Shown in pieces: positions 13,801-25,620 of a DNA stretch of 64,000 nt (within the stretch, counting starts at the first letter, position 1; each line of letters begins with the position of its first letter). The stretch is taken from NCBI GenBank assembly GCA_034336665.1, contig JAPFBE010000002.1:17214906-17278905 (forward strand), in the 5' to 3' direction. Below the pieces are notes generated by a model. It saw only the letters and a program-made list of their open reading frames with translations, was not told the origin of the DNA and made no database searches. Source of the DNA: Luscinia megarhynchos. Lineage: Eukaryota > Chordata > Aves > Passeriformes > Turdidae. A program made the position numbers and the translations under genes.

Positions 13801-16800
13801 CATCACCAGCTCCCATTCAGTGTGCCTCCTTAGCACGCTCTGTGATGGTGACACACACTCCACTGAACCCTGCTGGAGTCTGAAATTCCCAGCATGAGAC
13901 AAATAAATAGCCTTTTTTTTTTTTTTCTTTTTTGTCTAACTTCCCAGACTGACATGCTTTAAAATAAAATAAAATAAACAAGGATTTTGAAACCTACATT
14001 GATCAACACTGATGTGGTATGCAGAAAATATGTTGTGAAACAAATGCTTTGAATTAGGACAAATGCAAAGGCTTAGGGCTGATTAATAGCTACTGCAGTC
14101 AAAGACTTCTGAGATTATTTTTCAGTGTTGTGGGCCAGGATAGAATTTCAAACATATTAATTAGCAATAGTGTCCATGTTTGTTGGTGAACCACTAAGCA
14201 AAGCAAATTTAGTGCTAGAACAAGCCAAGAAATACTTTTGGATACTCAGTCACAAAGAAATCAAAGCAAGAGTGCCACTGTCAGCCTCTGCATTAATTGG
14301 TCTGTAGGAGTGGGTGACTTTGAAGATGGGAGGAATGAAAGACTGATAGACTAAGGATAGATTTCACTTGCTAGTCATGCACCAATATTTGATTGATGGA
14401 TTGATTCAGTGTGACTGATGAAAAGCTCTGTCAGCCTTCTGCTGCATCAAGACACAATCATGTCCAAACAGGTAAAAATGTTCATCTGAATAAACTAGTT
14501 GTCTAGTGGTGTATGAATATGATCTCTACAACAGCTGGAAGAATCCCTCACTGTAAAAATAATATTTTCCTCTTTGATGTGGTGAACTTTTGCATATAGA
14601 TTGAATAAATTTGTAATTTTTTTAAATTAAACTATCCACTAGGAATGGGTTGATTAGACACCCTTTTTGCCTCCTCCTTGGACTGGGATTTCATATGATG
14701 AAGACAGAGGTAACAGCAGAAAGTCGTTGAGCCTCTATTATCTCTTCACCCAAAGCTAGTCAGAGGTGAGGAGCTGGCTGCCAACCAGAAAAATCACCTG
14801 CTCTCATGAGCTGGTAACTGAGTAACTGATTATCTGACATAGAAATCTGGTGATTAAAAAGGAAAAGGTCTCAAGGTCATTGGTCATTTCATTTATTGGG
14901 AAGCAGAAGTGCTTTGCTACCTCAATGGCTGCAGGAATAAGACAGGATGCCAGGTGCTTAAGGGAAATAAATGCAAGTCTATATGGAAGGGGAAAGGAAA
15001 GATCCTGAAAACTTAAAAGGACTCAAATGAATGCTCAAGAATGGGATGAAAAACTTGGGTAAGTGGAGGCATATACTTATACCACTATTTCCTTTAGCTC
15101 CATTTAGCTTTTGTCCTAAGAGCATGGGCTAATGGCATAAAAGCCCTTGGAGAAGCTGTTATGTTACACATTTCACAGCTTCTGTGAAGAGGAGAACTGT
15201 GATCCAGAGCCTTTACAAAGCTGGTGAAAAATTATAATCTCAAACAACTGTGTTACAGTGAGGGAGCAGCACAGATCCTGATTCCTTGCTTTAGCAGCTG
15301 AAGCCAAAGTGCCCAAGTTGGAAGAGTACTGAAACACGCTCTGGTTAAGTGGAGCAGGAGACCTTTGTCCATTATGGTGGAACCCACCACTGCAGACTTG
15401 AAAGTGTGTGCCAAGAGACAATTATTAGGCCCCCTGGTCTCCATAATATTGACACTTCTGAGAAGTTTCTCCATCTGATTTCTCTCCAGTCTGGAGCAGA
15501 AGCAGATATGTAGATGTCCTCTGAAATTTGCTGTGCACCCATTCAGGCAGGAGAACCATTATGGGGAAAGAAAAATGTGCCTGTGAAACTACTCTGCAAG
15601 GCAGTCAGGCTGGGAAGTACTTTCAGTTCTGACCACATGGTGATGCTTAATCTGGGAAGATGTCTAATTGTTCAGAGTTGTAAAAAATTGTATCTTTGGC
15701 CTCCCCTTGTAAAAGAGAGTCCAGCAACAAAGACACTGCCAGTTTCAAACCCAGCACAGTGAGGGAGGCAGAAGTTAGTACCAGAAATGGTATTGTTAAG
15801 GCTCCATCTCCTGGAGTCACACAATTATGCAAAACACCCATGGTTTAATGGTTTGTTCTTTTAACATCTTGTCTTACCATGGTTGAAAAGTCAAGTTGGA
15901 AATGGCTGTAGAGCACGAGGCAAGCAAAGGCAACCAGAGAGTTGGTTGTCTGGCTGGTTTTCAATTGCATGATTTGGGCAAGGGGTTCAGGAGAGTTCAG
16001 GAAAGCCTCCCTTCAGCAGCAGTGAGAGCTTCCTCTAGGCAATTCTGTAGTAAGCATAACAGGAACTCTCATGAGGTCTATATCTGACCCCGTGCTGCTG
16101 TGATATTATTTACTTCACACCAGCACTATGTGAATGATAACACCATTTGGAGGTGTTCCAAGGCCACCAGAGCCCTGTGGCACAGGACTGTATTGTACCA
16201 TATGGAACTTTTAAGTGCTAAGTAACCACTGCCTGAGAATCCACCTCCTCCCTTCTGGTCACTTCCAGAACCAAAAGTCAAAATTTGCTTTAAACCACAA
16301 CTTGCTCCTGCAAAACCTCAGCCATGCAGCACACAGGTCCATCCTCACCAGAACAACACTCCCCCACAGGTCAGACCTGGTTCTAAGTTCCAAGTGCCAC
16401 AGATGCCTTTTGCATCTGTTAGCACCACACCCATCAGGAAAGTGGGCAATTACCTGGGATTACTCCAGCTTAAAATATTGTGTTGGGACTCCATAAGTAA
16501 AAGCATCCGAACTGTTAATGAAATATACGGTACTCGAGGAAGTTGCAACTTCATTGTAACAACACTAAAGGTTTCTTATATTCTCTGCTTTAACTGGTGG
16601 CTGATGGCTGCTGCTTTCCTAATGCTTCCCTTTATAAACAAATAATATGCTGAATTTTCTCTTGTGAAAACTGATTTTACTAATTGTAGTATTTTCTTCC
16701 ATGAACCTTTGGGCGGTTGCTGCAGTTATTAACCAGGTTGATTTTTCCAGTAACAATTTGTATCAAGGTGTTAGAGTCCTAATCAGCTCCCAGACACACA

Positions 16801-18190
16801 TACACACCTGTCTTCCACTGTTTTTGAAGTGTGATGGCAAATACAGTATTTTGCTTTCTAAGCTATAAAAGCATTTTTAAAAGTTCAAATATACTTAATC
16901 CATAAAAGTAATTTATGCCTGTGCAAGTAGGAGAAACAAAGGTTACCAATTAATGGCCTGAGTTATTTAAAAATTACTGAGGTAGGCACTTTTCCTCCCG
17001 ATTTTTGATGACTTTTCACATGCAAATGTTGGCCTACATTGTACTTGCACTTACTAAAGGTAGACTCATGCAGATATGGAAATCATTGCACAGTATTGAA
17101 AAGATAGATTTAATGTGCCCTCTGACTAAACCATAATGTTGTGGTGCCATAAAGTACATCTGTTATGCTTATGCATTAATCTAATCACATGAATGGCTGA
17201 GAAAAAGTCTGGCAAAAAAATTCTGGGCCCAATAAAGTAAATGCCAAAACTTCTCCTTGATTTGGGATGAGGAACAGGTTTTCACTGCCTTGTAATGTTT
17301 CATGGCTGGCCCCATCAGCTTAAGTTACAGTTACTGTAAGAACTGTTTTATTTAATCAATAGTGTTACTTCAGTCTCCTGAAGTTTCCTACGTATTTCTT
17401 CCTCCTCTTTAAACAGTCACTTTCCCCCTGTGATACCCATTAAGAATATTGCTCTTTATGGGACCAAGTTTAGTAAAACATGCATGTTTAATATCAAAGA
17501 CCTCTGAAGTCTATTTACTGAATAGCAGTGTCCTGAAGGTTTGGTAGTTTTTAATTAGACACATATCTAAAATTTGGTTGGAACATGTCCTTATCTGTCA
17601 CAACAGTGATAAGACACAGAAATGAACATATTTATGTTTTATTGATGGTTACTGAAACTAGTTTAAATAGTGTGGTTTAACTGAGATGTTACAAAAGTAC
17701 CATCTCAGGGAGCTGATTGTGACAGAATTCTGGGTTACTCATGCCCTTCCACAGGATGTTTTATTTACAGAAGCAGGACAGCTAGACTGAAGACTAGTTA
17801 ACAACTAGGCACATTAGGAAAAGGGAAAATAAATGTCTTCTCAGAGGTTTTCACAGACACATTTAGGAAGAACATCTGTGGATCCAGAGTGGATTAAGCC
17901 CTCCACGATCATAGCATTTTATGTGAATAATATTGAAGACTTTAGCCTTGATCTCGAAATATAAGCTTGGTTTTATTTATGCACATACTATTGATTTATT
18001 AGGCACCCTTAACTCTACATCACAGACCAGGAAAGGGAGGGAAGGAGTGGAAAACTACTGCTTATTCACAGCTTTAAAAGAAGTCTTTAAGGCATTTTGT
18101 TCTGGGAGGTGAAATTATCTATTCCCCCAAAGGTTCAAAGCAGAGTAGCTGAGCTCTTTTAATTGGTCAAAATTACATTTAAGCTCTGAG
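7866..18190. other. unique non-coding DNA
   Basis: About 10 kb with no supported gene. Open frames are at most 106 codons and none has a recognisable domain. A faint, uncertain repeat-like stretch at about 9590-10110 is described as a finding. The pair of CAGCTG E-boxes at 13028 and 13040 lies in a short repeated 'cagctgcag' motif. Otherwise only short homopolymer and simple-repeat runs are visible. Confidence 0.6.
13913..13978. repeat. poly-T run and (AAAAT)n
   Basis: A nearly pure T run (13913-13933, broken by one C) is followed 28 bases later by about 3.6 copies of AAAAT (13961-13978). The poly-T could be the antisense poly-A tail of a lost retrocopy, but no gene-like sequence or target-site duplication is visible next to it. 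Confidence 0.7.
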
Positions 18191-18330
18191 GTTTTTCTCT
18201 CCTTCTCTCCTCCTTTTTATCTATTTCTTTCTTTATCTCTCTCCTCTTTCCTCTTTCTCTCTCTTTCCTGCCTTCCTTCCTTCCTTCTTTTTTTTCTTGC
18301 TTTTCCTTCTTTCTTTCTTTCTTTTCCTTA
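18191..18330 (+). repeat. long polypyrimidine (CT-rich) tract
   Basis: About 140 bases are almost entirely C and T on the plus strand, including runs of CCTT and CTTT repeats (about 18270-18288 and 18308-18324) and CT dinucleotides. Only a few purines interrupt it. Tracts of this type can adopt triplex (H-DNA) structure and are unstable in length. A second short pyrimidine run ending in TTCTAG at 18350-18356 looks like a splice acceptor, but no exon can be supported downstream. Confidence 0.85.
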
Positions 18331-19197
18331 TAAGTCTGTATTTTTTTTCCTTCTAGATCCTACAAAAAAGAGTCTCAAAATATTCCTGATGGACTGAGGC
18401 TTCACAAGGAGAATAATAGGCATAATAACTATCATACAGCTAGAGTGGAAAAGAGGCATGCTGGGTATATCTGTCTCCCTATAGATGCTGTTCCATTTTT
18501 ATTCAAGTGGAAATTGCAAGAGTTGTGTAGATGGGTCCTCTGAAGATCTCTGAATCAAACCAGTTTTAATTAATCTTATCAATCATTTCAGAATAATCAA
18601 ATTAATGAAAAAAATGTGGTTGACTCTTTGATTCCAGCAGCAGCTACATTTTATCATATGAAAAAATGGCTTTTCCCTTTGTATTCTAAATGACTGAAAT
18701 TTGAAAAATAGATTTGTTAACTTCATAAAGGGCAGTAAATGTTATTACAAAAGTGGTTGGTTAACTTGTCACTGTTCTGTTCTGAGGTTTGAAGTAACAC
18801 TCACAATGGGATTATTGATATAAATAGCATCTTTTTAGGAGGAGGAAAGCAACATGTTCCTTTGCAGCAGTTCATTTATTAAAACCTCAAGTAATCTTCA
18901 TCCTTTCAAAAGATGGGAGCTCCTTGAAAATAAAAGGTATATTAATGAAGGGAATATAACTCACCCAGCTTATAGATATTCTATCATTCTTTAGGGCCAT
19001 AATATGGATTTTGATAGAGTCAGGTGTATGATGAAGAGCCGTGGTCGCTGTGTAGAGCTCTGCAAAAGCAATGGGAGTACCTAGCCCTCTGCTAACTGCA
19101 ATTTAATGGCTTGACTTCTGGCACACTGCTGGCAGAAAAAGTGACAAGCACTGCTTTATACACTGAGCAATGTGCAGTCTACACTAGTTCCATTTTA
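18331..19197. other. unique non-coding DNA
   Basis: No recognisable gene or repeat. After the acceptor-like TTCTAG at 18356 a plus-strand frame stays open for about 60 codons to a TGA near 18541. It has no methionine start and no recognisable domain. Confidence 0.5.
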
Positions 19198-19300
19198 TTT
19201 AGACAGTAAACTCCTTGGGGCAAGGTATCTTTCTGTATTTGACAAACACTTTGCACAGTGAGGCTCTAGGTTTGGGACTAGGTGTTTGTACAGTGCAGAG
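19198..19300 (+). repeat. ancient amniote L2/MIR-like 3' tail
   Basis: The sequence begins 'gtaaactccttggggcaagg', continues with a T-rich middle, then 'ttgcacagtg', 'ctctaggt' and 'ggactagg'. This order matches the 3'-terminal module shared by L2-type LINEs and their SINE partners in amniotes, which reads like 'gtaagctccttgagggcaggg', then 'cagcgcctagcacagtg', then a tail. The version here is closer to the form common in turtles, crocodilians and birds than to the mammalian one. The alignment is from memory, so the exact family (L2, MIR or a CR1-derived SINE) is not settled. It is short and diverged, implying an old insertion. Confidence 0.65.
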
Positions 19301-19745
19301 ATGCTGGGGCCAGCAGCAGTGAGCTCCTGCTGGGAGCAGAGGCAGCCCAGCTACAGCACTGGAGTGCTGTGCCTGCATGGCTGAGAAAGTTCCAGGCTCT
19401 CGTGTGTCTCTGGCAAGGATGGTGCTGTGCCATGCCAGCGCCACCATGCCACGTGGGATCCATGACAATGGAGCTGTGTCCCCCAGCGCCACAACTTGGA
19501 TCTCCCCTAGCTCAGGCACCTTTGTGCCATTTCCATCCCAGGACAGAATGGCACTAAGTCTCCAAGGCACAGTGACACTGCAAAAAGACACAGCCCTGCA
19601 GACACTGCTCTGTGACCTGCACCCCAAGCAAATCCTCAAAGCAGCTCCTTTTGCCAGACACACCCAAACCATCCCAGGTCTCCTGCCTCTTTGGGACTCC
19701 TGGTTCCTCCATGTGCCTGATCCTGTGAAACTTTCATGCATTGAA
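19301..19745. other. GC-rich non-coding block
   Basis: This block is clearly GC-richer than its flanks and rich in CAG, CCA and TGC words, but not in CpG. Long frames are open on both strands, including a 180-codon minus frame (19199-19741) and a 146-codon plus frame (19377-19817). The minus frame ends inside the antisense of the neighbouring L2-like tail, and neither translation has a recognisable domain, signal peptide or membrane segment. I regard them as chance frames in a stop-poor block. Confidence 0.55.
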
Positions 19746-22700
19746 TTAGCATCAGTGATTTCACCAGATTGTGTTACCTCTATAATCTATTTAAACCTGA
19801 TTATGGTGCTTTCTTGATTGCATGTCTGAGCAGTCTGTGCTTTATAGGGTGTTGCTCAGATTGGTTTTAATAGGATTAAAGAGCTTTTAGAAGTTGTTTC
19901 TATAGGAATTTGACACAGTTTTTTTGATGCTATAAGATCTACTCTGGCCATAGGAATTGAGTGATGTTCTGCAGATCCAAGGTGTGTTGGTTCCCCTCTC
20001 TGACCCTGTGTTTCAGTGTTGGCCTGCATGTTTTCAGTGGCACATTCTGGATTTCATTTCTTGGCTCACTTTTTTTCTGTGCCTTGCAACTCATCCTTGC
20101 TTTGGGAATGTCAGTGCAGTTTGGGAAATGCAGCAATGACAGGTGACAATGAAGTGTCTTTCTTGATTCTAAGTGCTGGTGCCAATACAATGATGTGACA
20201 ATGCCACAGCAGCATTCATAGTATTAGTCCTGAGTCCCCCTCTTTCTATGGACATGATGTATTCCCATTTCTGGTTCTCACCTTTCACACCTTTCTGTGT
20301 GCTCCCTCAGAGCTAGGAGGCTGCTACCTGCACTTCTCCCAAATGAGAGAAGAAGAAGGGAGAGGCAGGAGACCAGCACATGCTCCTCTCTGCACGGCTC
20401 TGCAGCTGTGCCAATTATTGAGCTGCAAACAGCTTGTAGCAAAAGAGCAGGAGAGGGGAGGAGGCCATGCTAGGGAGGGAAACCCTGTATCACAAGAGAT
20501 TTGGGTTGAAGAAGGGTCCAGGTACCTCTGGCAACACCTTGTTAATATCCCTTTGAGTGATGGATGCAAGAACTCAATACCGAAGTTGAACTATTTTTTC
20601 TTTTCTAAAGAATTTTTCTTTCTAAAGAACTTTTTAAATATAGCTTAGAAATGGAGTGTCCCACAAATATCAAGCAAAAGTAAACTAAATATTTTTGCCA
20701 TTTCAAATCAACCTAATTGAATGAGAAGGCTGTGTATAGAACTGTAATTCTGTCCAGAGGCTGCTTGTCAAGTCATGTTTTTATTGTAATTACCTGATTT
20801 GTTCAGCTTTAATCGTATTTACTTTCGAAGGTCAGCTATCCTGCTCTGAAATGGTTAGTGAAGGCTATGAGAATATATAATACCCATGGGGAGAAAAGCA
20901 AAGACCACATATGCTCTTTTAATTTTTACTTCACAGCAGAAGTAGTATTTTCTTTCACTTCTCAGCAGTCCATATTTCTTCACCAGTACTATTTATTATT
21001 TAGTACATAGTAACTCCTAGAAGTGCTGCTTGTGTCTGGTCTCCAGTGAATGCTTCAATATATATGTCCATAATCAGCATCAACCCATACCTCAGAGACC
21101 TTATAATTCAAAGATGCAAAACAAAACAAAAGAAAAACAGTATCATTCTCTCCAGAGGGAACAGAAAGGTGCAAAATGTTGCACTACACTCTCCCAACTT
21201 CACTGAACATCATAATCACAGAGTCGTCAGCTCTCTCTATGTCACAAGTGTGTAGGTGAACAAATCATCTTCTGTCTCCCTGTCTGTGTGAGACGTGTAC
21301 AGAAAAATACTTAGTCTCTCTCCCCCAAAATCACTTCTATGAACTGGAAGAAGACCAATAAGTCTTAACAGTGAACTCAGAAGCAATCAAATATACATTA
21401 TGAGTTTTCAAAGTTGCTCCAAGATTTTGTTGTTGTTGGTGGTGGTGGTGGTGATGTTTAATGTTTGTTAATGTTACAAACTTAGCTGTCTGAAAAAGAT
21501 TTGAAGAAGAAAATAAACCCGTTCCCCTAAGAACATGAGAGGTATTTATATTATTCTTCTGCCTCAAAAAAAGTTTCAGGTTGAAAGCTAAACTTTGAGC
21601 CTCAAATCATTGCAGGATATTCTGCAAGGCAGACCTTTATTATTTAATTACCACACATAACAAAGGAAAAAAGAGTAGGTTCAATCTTTCTTTTTAAAAT
21701 AAAACTATTAAAAAAAATAAAATAAAGCTAGCCCATAATTTTTCTTTGTTCAGCAGTCCTTGTTTCGGTTGCTCAGTTGAGTCTTCAGTTTAGTTTCCAA
21801 ACTCTGGCCCTGCAGTGGAAGACCACAATTGCAAGGAGGACTCAGTGGCCCCTGACTCGTGGGTTTTTCCATGGAACAGCCATTTTGTGTGCAGCCTGCT
21901 GATTAACCATCCTACAGCACAAATCCAGCAGAGGAAAATCCCCAAATAACAAAATAACCTAACATGTAAAGCCAACAGCAGATTTTTAAATACACTTCAT
22001 TATTTTTAAACTCTTTGTGTTCCTTACAATTTGAAAGGAGCGTTAATATATTCATAAGCACTAACCTTAAGTCAGTGCTGCGTGCTCAAGCATAAATTCT
22101 ATTATCAGTGGATCTACTGCAATTCTTGGAAGAGGGAAAGTTGCTGAGTACTAATGTTGTTGGCAGCTTCTTGTTGAATATAAGAACTTTCCTAGAGCTC
22201 ACCTAAAGAGAAAGACTTTTGTAACTCCTTTCTCACCTTCACCTCCTTGATTAACCCTCTTCCCTATTCCTAACCTAATTTTGGATCACTATTTTTAAGT
22301 AAAGATTCTTTACTTTTAAGCAAAATCTTCTAACAACGTTAAATTTCTGTATTTAATTTACCTTTAAGGTATGAGCACAATAATTTTCCCAAGTCAAATA
22401 ATCTGTACTGTTTCCATTTTTGTAGTCAGCTGTTTTTTTTTCTCCAAAGTATGTTTGATTAGAAAAAAAATTTCTAGCTGGTTTCAGAAATTCAGCTCAA
22501 GCAGTTGGACACTGTGTTACCCGGTGGTATGGTGAAAAAATGGAATGGAAAAACTCATACATTTTCTCTTCCAAAGTAGGCAACATGGGAGTAATCACTC
22601 TACCTATCCTAGAAACACCAGTATTAAATTTTCCTGTGTTTACCTGTAACTACCTAGCACTCTTCAGGTGAGTGGTCCTTTCTGGAAACTTAAAACAATC

Positions 22701-24955
22701 CCACTGTAGTATCTCCATTTCTGGGCTGGCATGAGCCTCTTTGACCTTCTGCTCAAGGAGATATATTTCCAGTTTCTTTTCTGGTGAGATTCTTAGAGGG
22801 CTGGAATAAGGATTTTGTCAGTTTGCATTAGCAAAGCTGGGCAGAGGAAATGACACCACACCCGCTTATGCAAAGCATGTTATATATCCATAGGCACACC
22901 TCAACAGCATTAAACCATAATCTAGAGAAAGCAGAGGAAGTGCACGACAGGGAGAATTAGGTCCATCACAGGGTTTATCCTGGCTCCCCAGGTCCTCACT
23001 GTAACTCCCTGTGGCAGTTTGAGGTCTATCAGCACAGTATTTCCTGCAGCACACGCCTCCTCACCTGCTGCTGGCTCAAAACGTGACTAGAAGAGCCCTA
23101 AAGGGAGCAGAAACAAGGTAAACCATGTAAATAAGGGCAGCATGGTTCATCTCAGCAGGTCTCCTCCTGCACATGAAAAATGCACCCTATTGAAACCCTG
23201 GACTCTTTCACTTTCTGTTAAAGAGTTGTACACATCAAAGGACTATTTAAAGGACTATTTATAGGTCACAAAAAAGGAGACCAAGCTTGGGCTATTTTAT
23301 TTACTGGAATATCAAGAGATTGCATACAGAACTCCTTTGCTAAGTGACATTTTAACATCAGCCCAAGATACACAGGAAGATACTGATTCCATAATAGAGA
23401 GCAAAAATCTAGGAATAAGGGCTTTCATCACTCTGAGATAGGAATTCTGGAACTACATTTTCAAAAAAGAAACAAACAAACAACAGAAAAAAATGTCTTC
23501 TAATGAGAACTGAGAAAAATTATTTCTTCCAGTAAAATCCCTTCCTTAAAATTGACCTGTATCCAGTGCAAATAGACAGCACTGCTAACACTACTTTTTG
23601 ACAGACAAAATTTCATATCAAAATCAGACCCAATTCTTTACTTTTATATGTGAATAAAGAATAGCTTTCTTCACGCAAACTGCTCCAAAGTTTACCCACC
23701 ATCACCTCTGACTGGTTTTTTTGTAAAGATGTGCTCACATGTGGGAGTTAAACTAGGCAAGCCCTTAAAAAAGAATAATGCTATTGTACACAATTCCATA
23801 CTTTATTACCTTCCTTTCAAACTGTAACCTTATATTTAGTTTTCAAACCTAGAACTCTTTGTTATATTGTATGGTTAACAATTTCAAATTGCACCATGTC
23901 TCCTCCCTCACTTTTTGTGAGCTTTTGTTCACTGCTTCATCACTACCTGCATGCAGAGACAGGCAACCATAGTCTGTAGGCTACAATAATAATGGCACAC
24001 CAGATAACATCACTGGATCAGCTTCATGCTACAAACATACCTGAAACTTTCCATTCTTCAGAACTACTAGGAGGTTCAGTAATCTTATGAGTATTAGGAA
24101 ACAGCTATTTAATACAATGGGATCTAGTTATGACAAGGAAAAAACTATCTCACATGGAGAACTTGACACCTAAAATATAATAAAAAAAAAAGAAGGGGAC
24201 TAGAAGTGATAGAAATGTAACAGCAGAGATAAAAATGGCAACATGAAATTAGGCCAAAAGAGGAAAGAAACAAAAAGGAAGAGAGAGAGGGAATTAAGTA
24301 CATATTCCTATTATTGATCCCTTCAGAAGGCAGAATTTCATCACACCCTGACTTTTCTAGGTGCAGCATTTCTGCCAGAAGCTTCTCTGACTTGAATTTG
24401 AAGACAATAATTAGCATTTGTGTGGCACAGGGGATGGAGAAGAAGTATTATGTCTTCCAAAAGTAAGGGGTAACCAGTGGGTAATGAAGCAGTCATTTCC
24501 CTTTTCAGCTTATGTTTTTAAGAAGACCCTACTAATCATGACTGGGATTTTTTTAAGCTAACTGTTTTGCAAAAAATAAGAATAGAACCAAAATACAATA
24601 GTGATTCATAAGAGATTTAAAGGAGCTGGAAATTCTGGGGACATTAAGTTACAAATTTATTGAGAGCAAAGTCAGACAGGCCACTAAAAATCTGAGTCTC
24701 ATTTCTCAGTCAGGCTATTCATGAAATTCATATGCATTACTCTGTATGATGGCCAATTATTTGTTTTTTATTAAAATACCTCTTCAAAGAAGACATAAAA
24801 TTTATTCTTCCCAACCAGTACTGTTAAAGATGTGCACCCTAACTTCTATCTGAATAGGACTCCTGCCTTGTCATGAACTCTATTTTTCTTCTTAGATAGA
24901 AATAATAATCCATATTCAAAATAGTTCATTTGAACAAGCTTAGCTTCAACTGATC
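19746..24955. other. unique non-coding DNA with minor simple repeats
   Basis: No gene is supported. A GC-richer patch at about 20330-20560 contains 80-100 codon frames with no family resemblance. A GTT/GGT trinucleotide run lies at 21428-21456. A 12-bp tandem duplication (aaaggactattt) is at 23237-23260. A purine-rich stretch occupies about 24239-24296. Confidence 0.6.
21428..21456. repeat. (TTG)n(GTG)n trinucleotide repeat
   Basis: About three TTG units pass into five GGT units. The minus-strand translation of this run gives the His-rich and Gln-rich string in a 76-codon frame, which is therefore a microsatellite artefact. Confidence 0.9.
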
Positions 24956-24959
24956 CAGA

Positions 24960-25620
24960 TCAGTTTGTGTGCCTGTCCCCACGATGTCTTGGTCACCTAG
25001 AATCCTCCACAGCTGCAATTCATTATTTCCCAGTTACTGATTCCCAGCACCAAAAACGCTGAACAGCACTGGCTCAGTATTGATCCTTGTGGTAACTTCC
25101 CAACGTTAGGATACAACTGTTCAACAGCAAGTCAGCATTACCCATTGACCACTGATGACTGTGATTTTGAAAGCTGTCAGGTGGCCAACTTATAATCCAT
25201 TTAACGTGTTCTATATTGGTGTTGCGTAGCATTGATTCCACAATCAGAATATTATGCACCACTGAATCAAAGGTCTTTGAAAAGTCCATTACATTTACAG
25301 GATATCCCATCAATCAATCCTCAAAATGGAGCAGTGAAATTATAATTTCTTCCTTTAGTGTAAAAGATGCTTATTTTCTTGGAGTTGTTTCTGTTATTCC
25401 ATTAGAAGTGAAGAAGGTTGGTAATATACCTCATCATCAGAGAGAAGGATACCATCCCCCTCATTTCCAAATGCAGGGAACAGAAATATTTACTGAAGTT
25501 TTCTGTCCTTTTTGCATCCTGAATAATACTACCATTTCCCCTCTACTGTGTTTTGTTGCCATCTTGATGAGAGAAACCTTCCAAACATTTTAGATCATCC
25601 AACATCTATTTGTCCTTTAT
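24960..25620 (-). mobile_element. decayed CR1-type LINE, reverse transcriptase fragment
   Basis: On the minus strand, 25527-25477 encodes IIQDAKRTENFSKYFCS. This resembles the linker just before the reverse transcriptase in CR1-type LINEs (family pattern 'D.EKAE.LN.FFASVF'). About 190 bases further along, 25286-25242 encodes DFSKTFDSVVHNILI, matching the CR1 motif 'LDFSKAFDTVSHNIL', followed by 'VKWI.SW' in place of 'VRWIENWL'. Near 25080-25045 a shifted frame reads GSILS.CCSAF where CR1 has GSVLGPVLFN. The pieces are in the right order and spacing but in different frames with stops, so this is a dead fragment. The endonuclease and the YADD-type catalytic box are not seen. A 125-codon plus-strand frame over the same bases is an antisense shadow. 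It could equally be L3; the two are close relatives. Confidence 0.75.

Noticed and set aside
13913..13978. Poly-T and AAAAT as the tail of a processed pseudogene
   Set aside because: No gene-like sequence or flanking duplication is visible on either side.
19199..19741. 180-codon minus-strand open frame
   Set aside because: Its C-terminal part is antisense of the L2-like repeat tail, it lies in a stop-poor GC-rich block that is open on both strands, and it shows no recognisable domain.
21337..21567. 76-codon frame with poly-His and poly-Gln
   Set aside because: Produced by the GGT/GTT repeat at 21428-21456.
25216..25593. 125-codon plus-strand open frame
   Set aside because: It is antisense to a minus-strand LINE reverse transcriptase relic.
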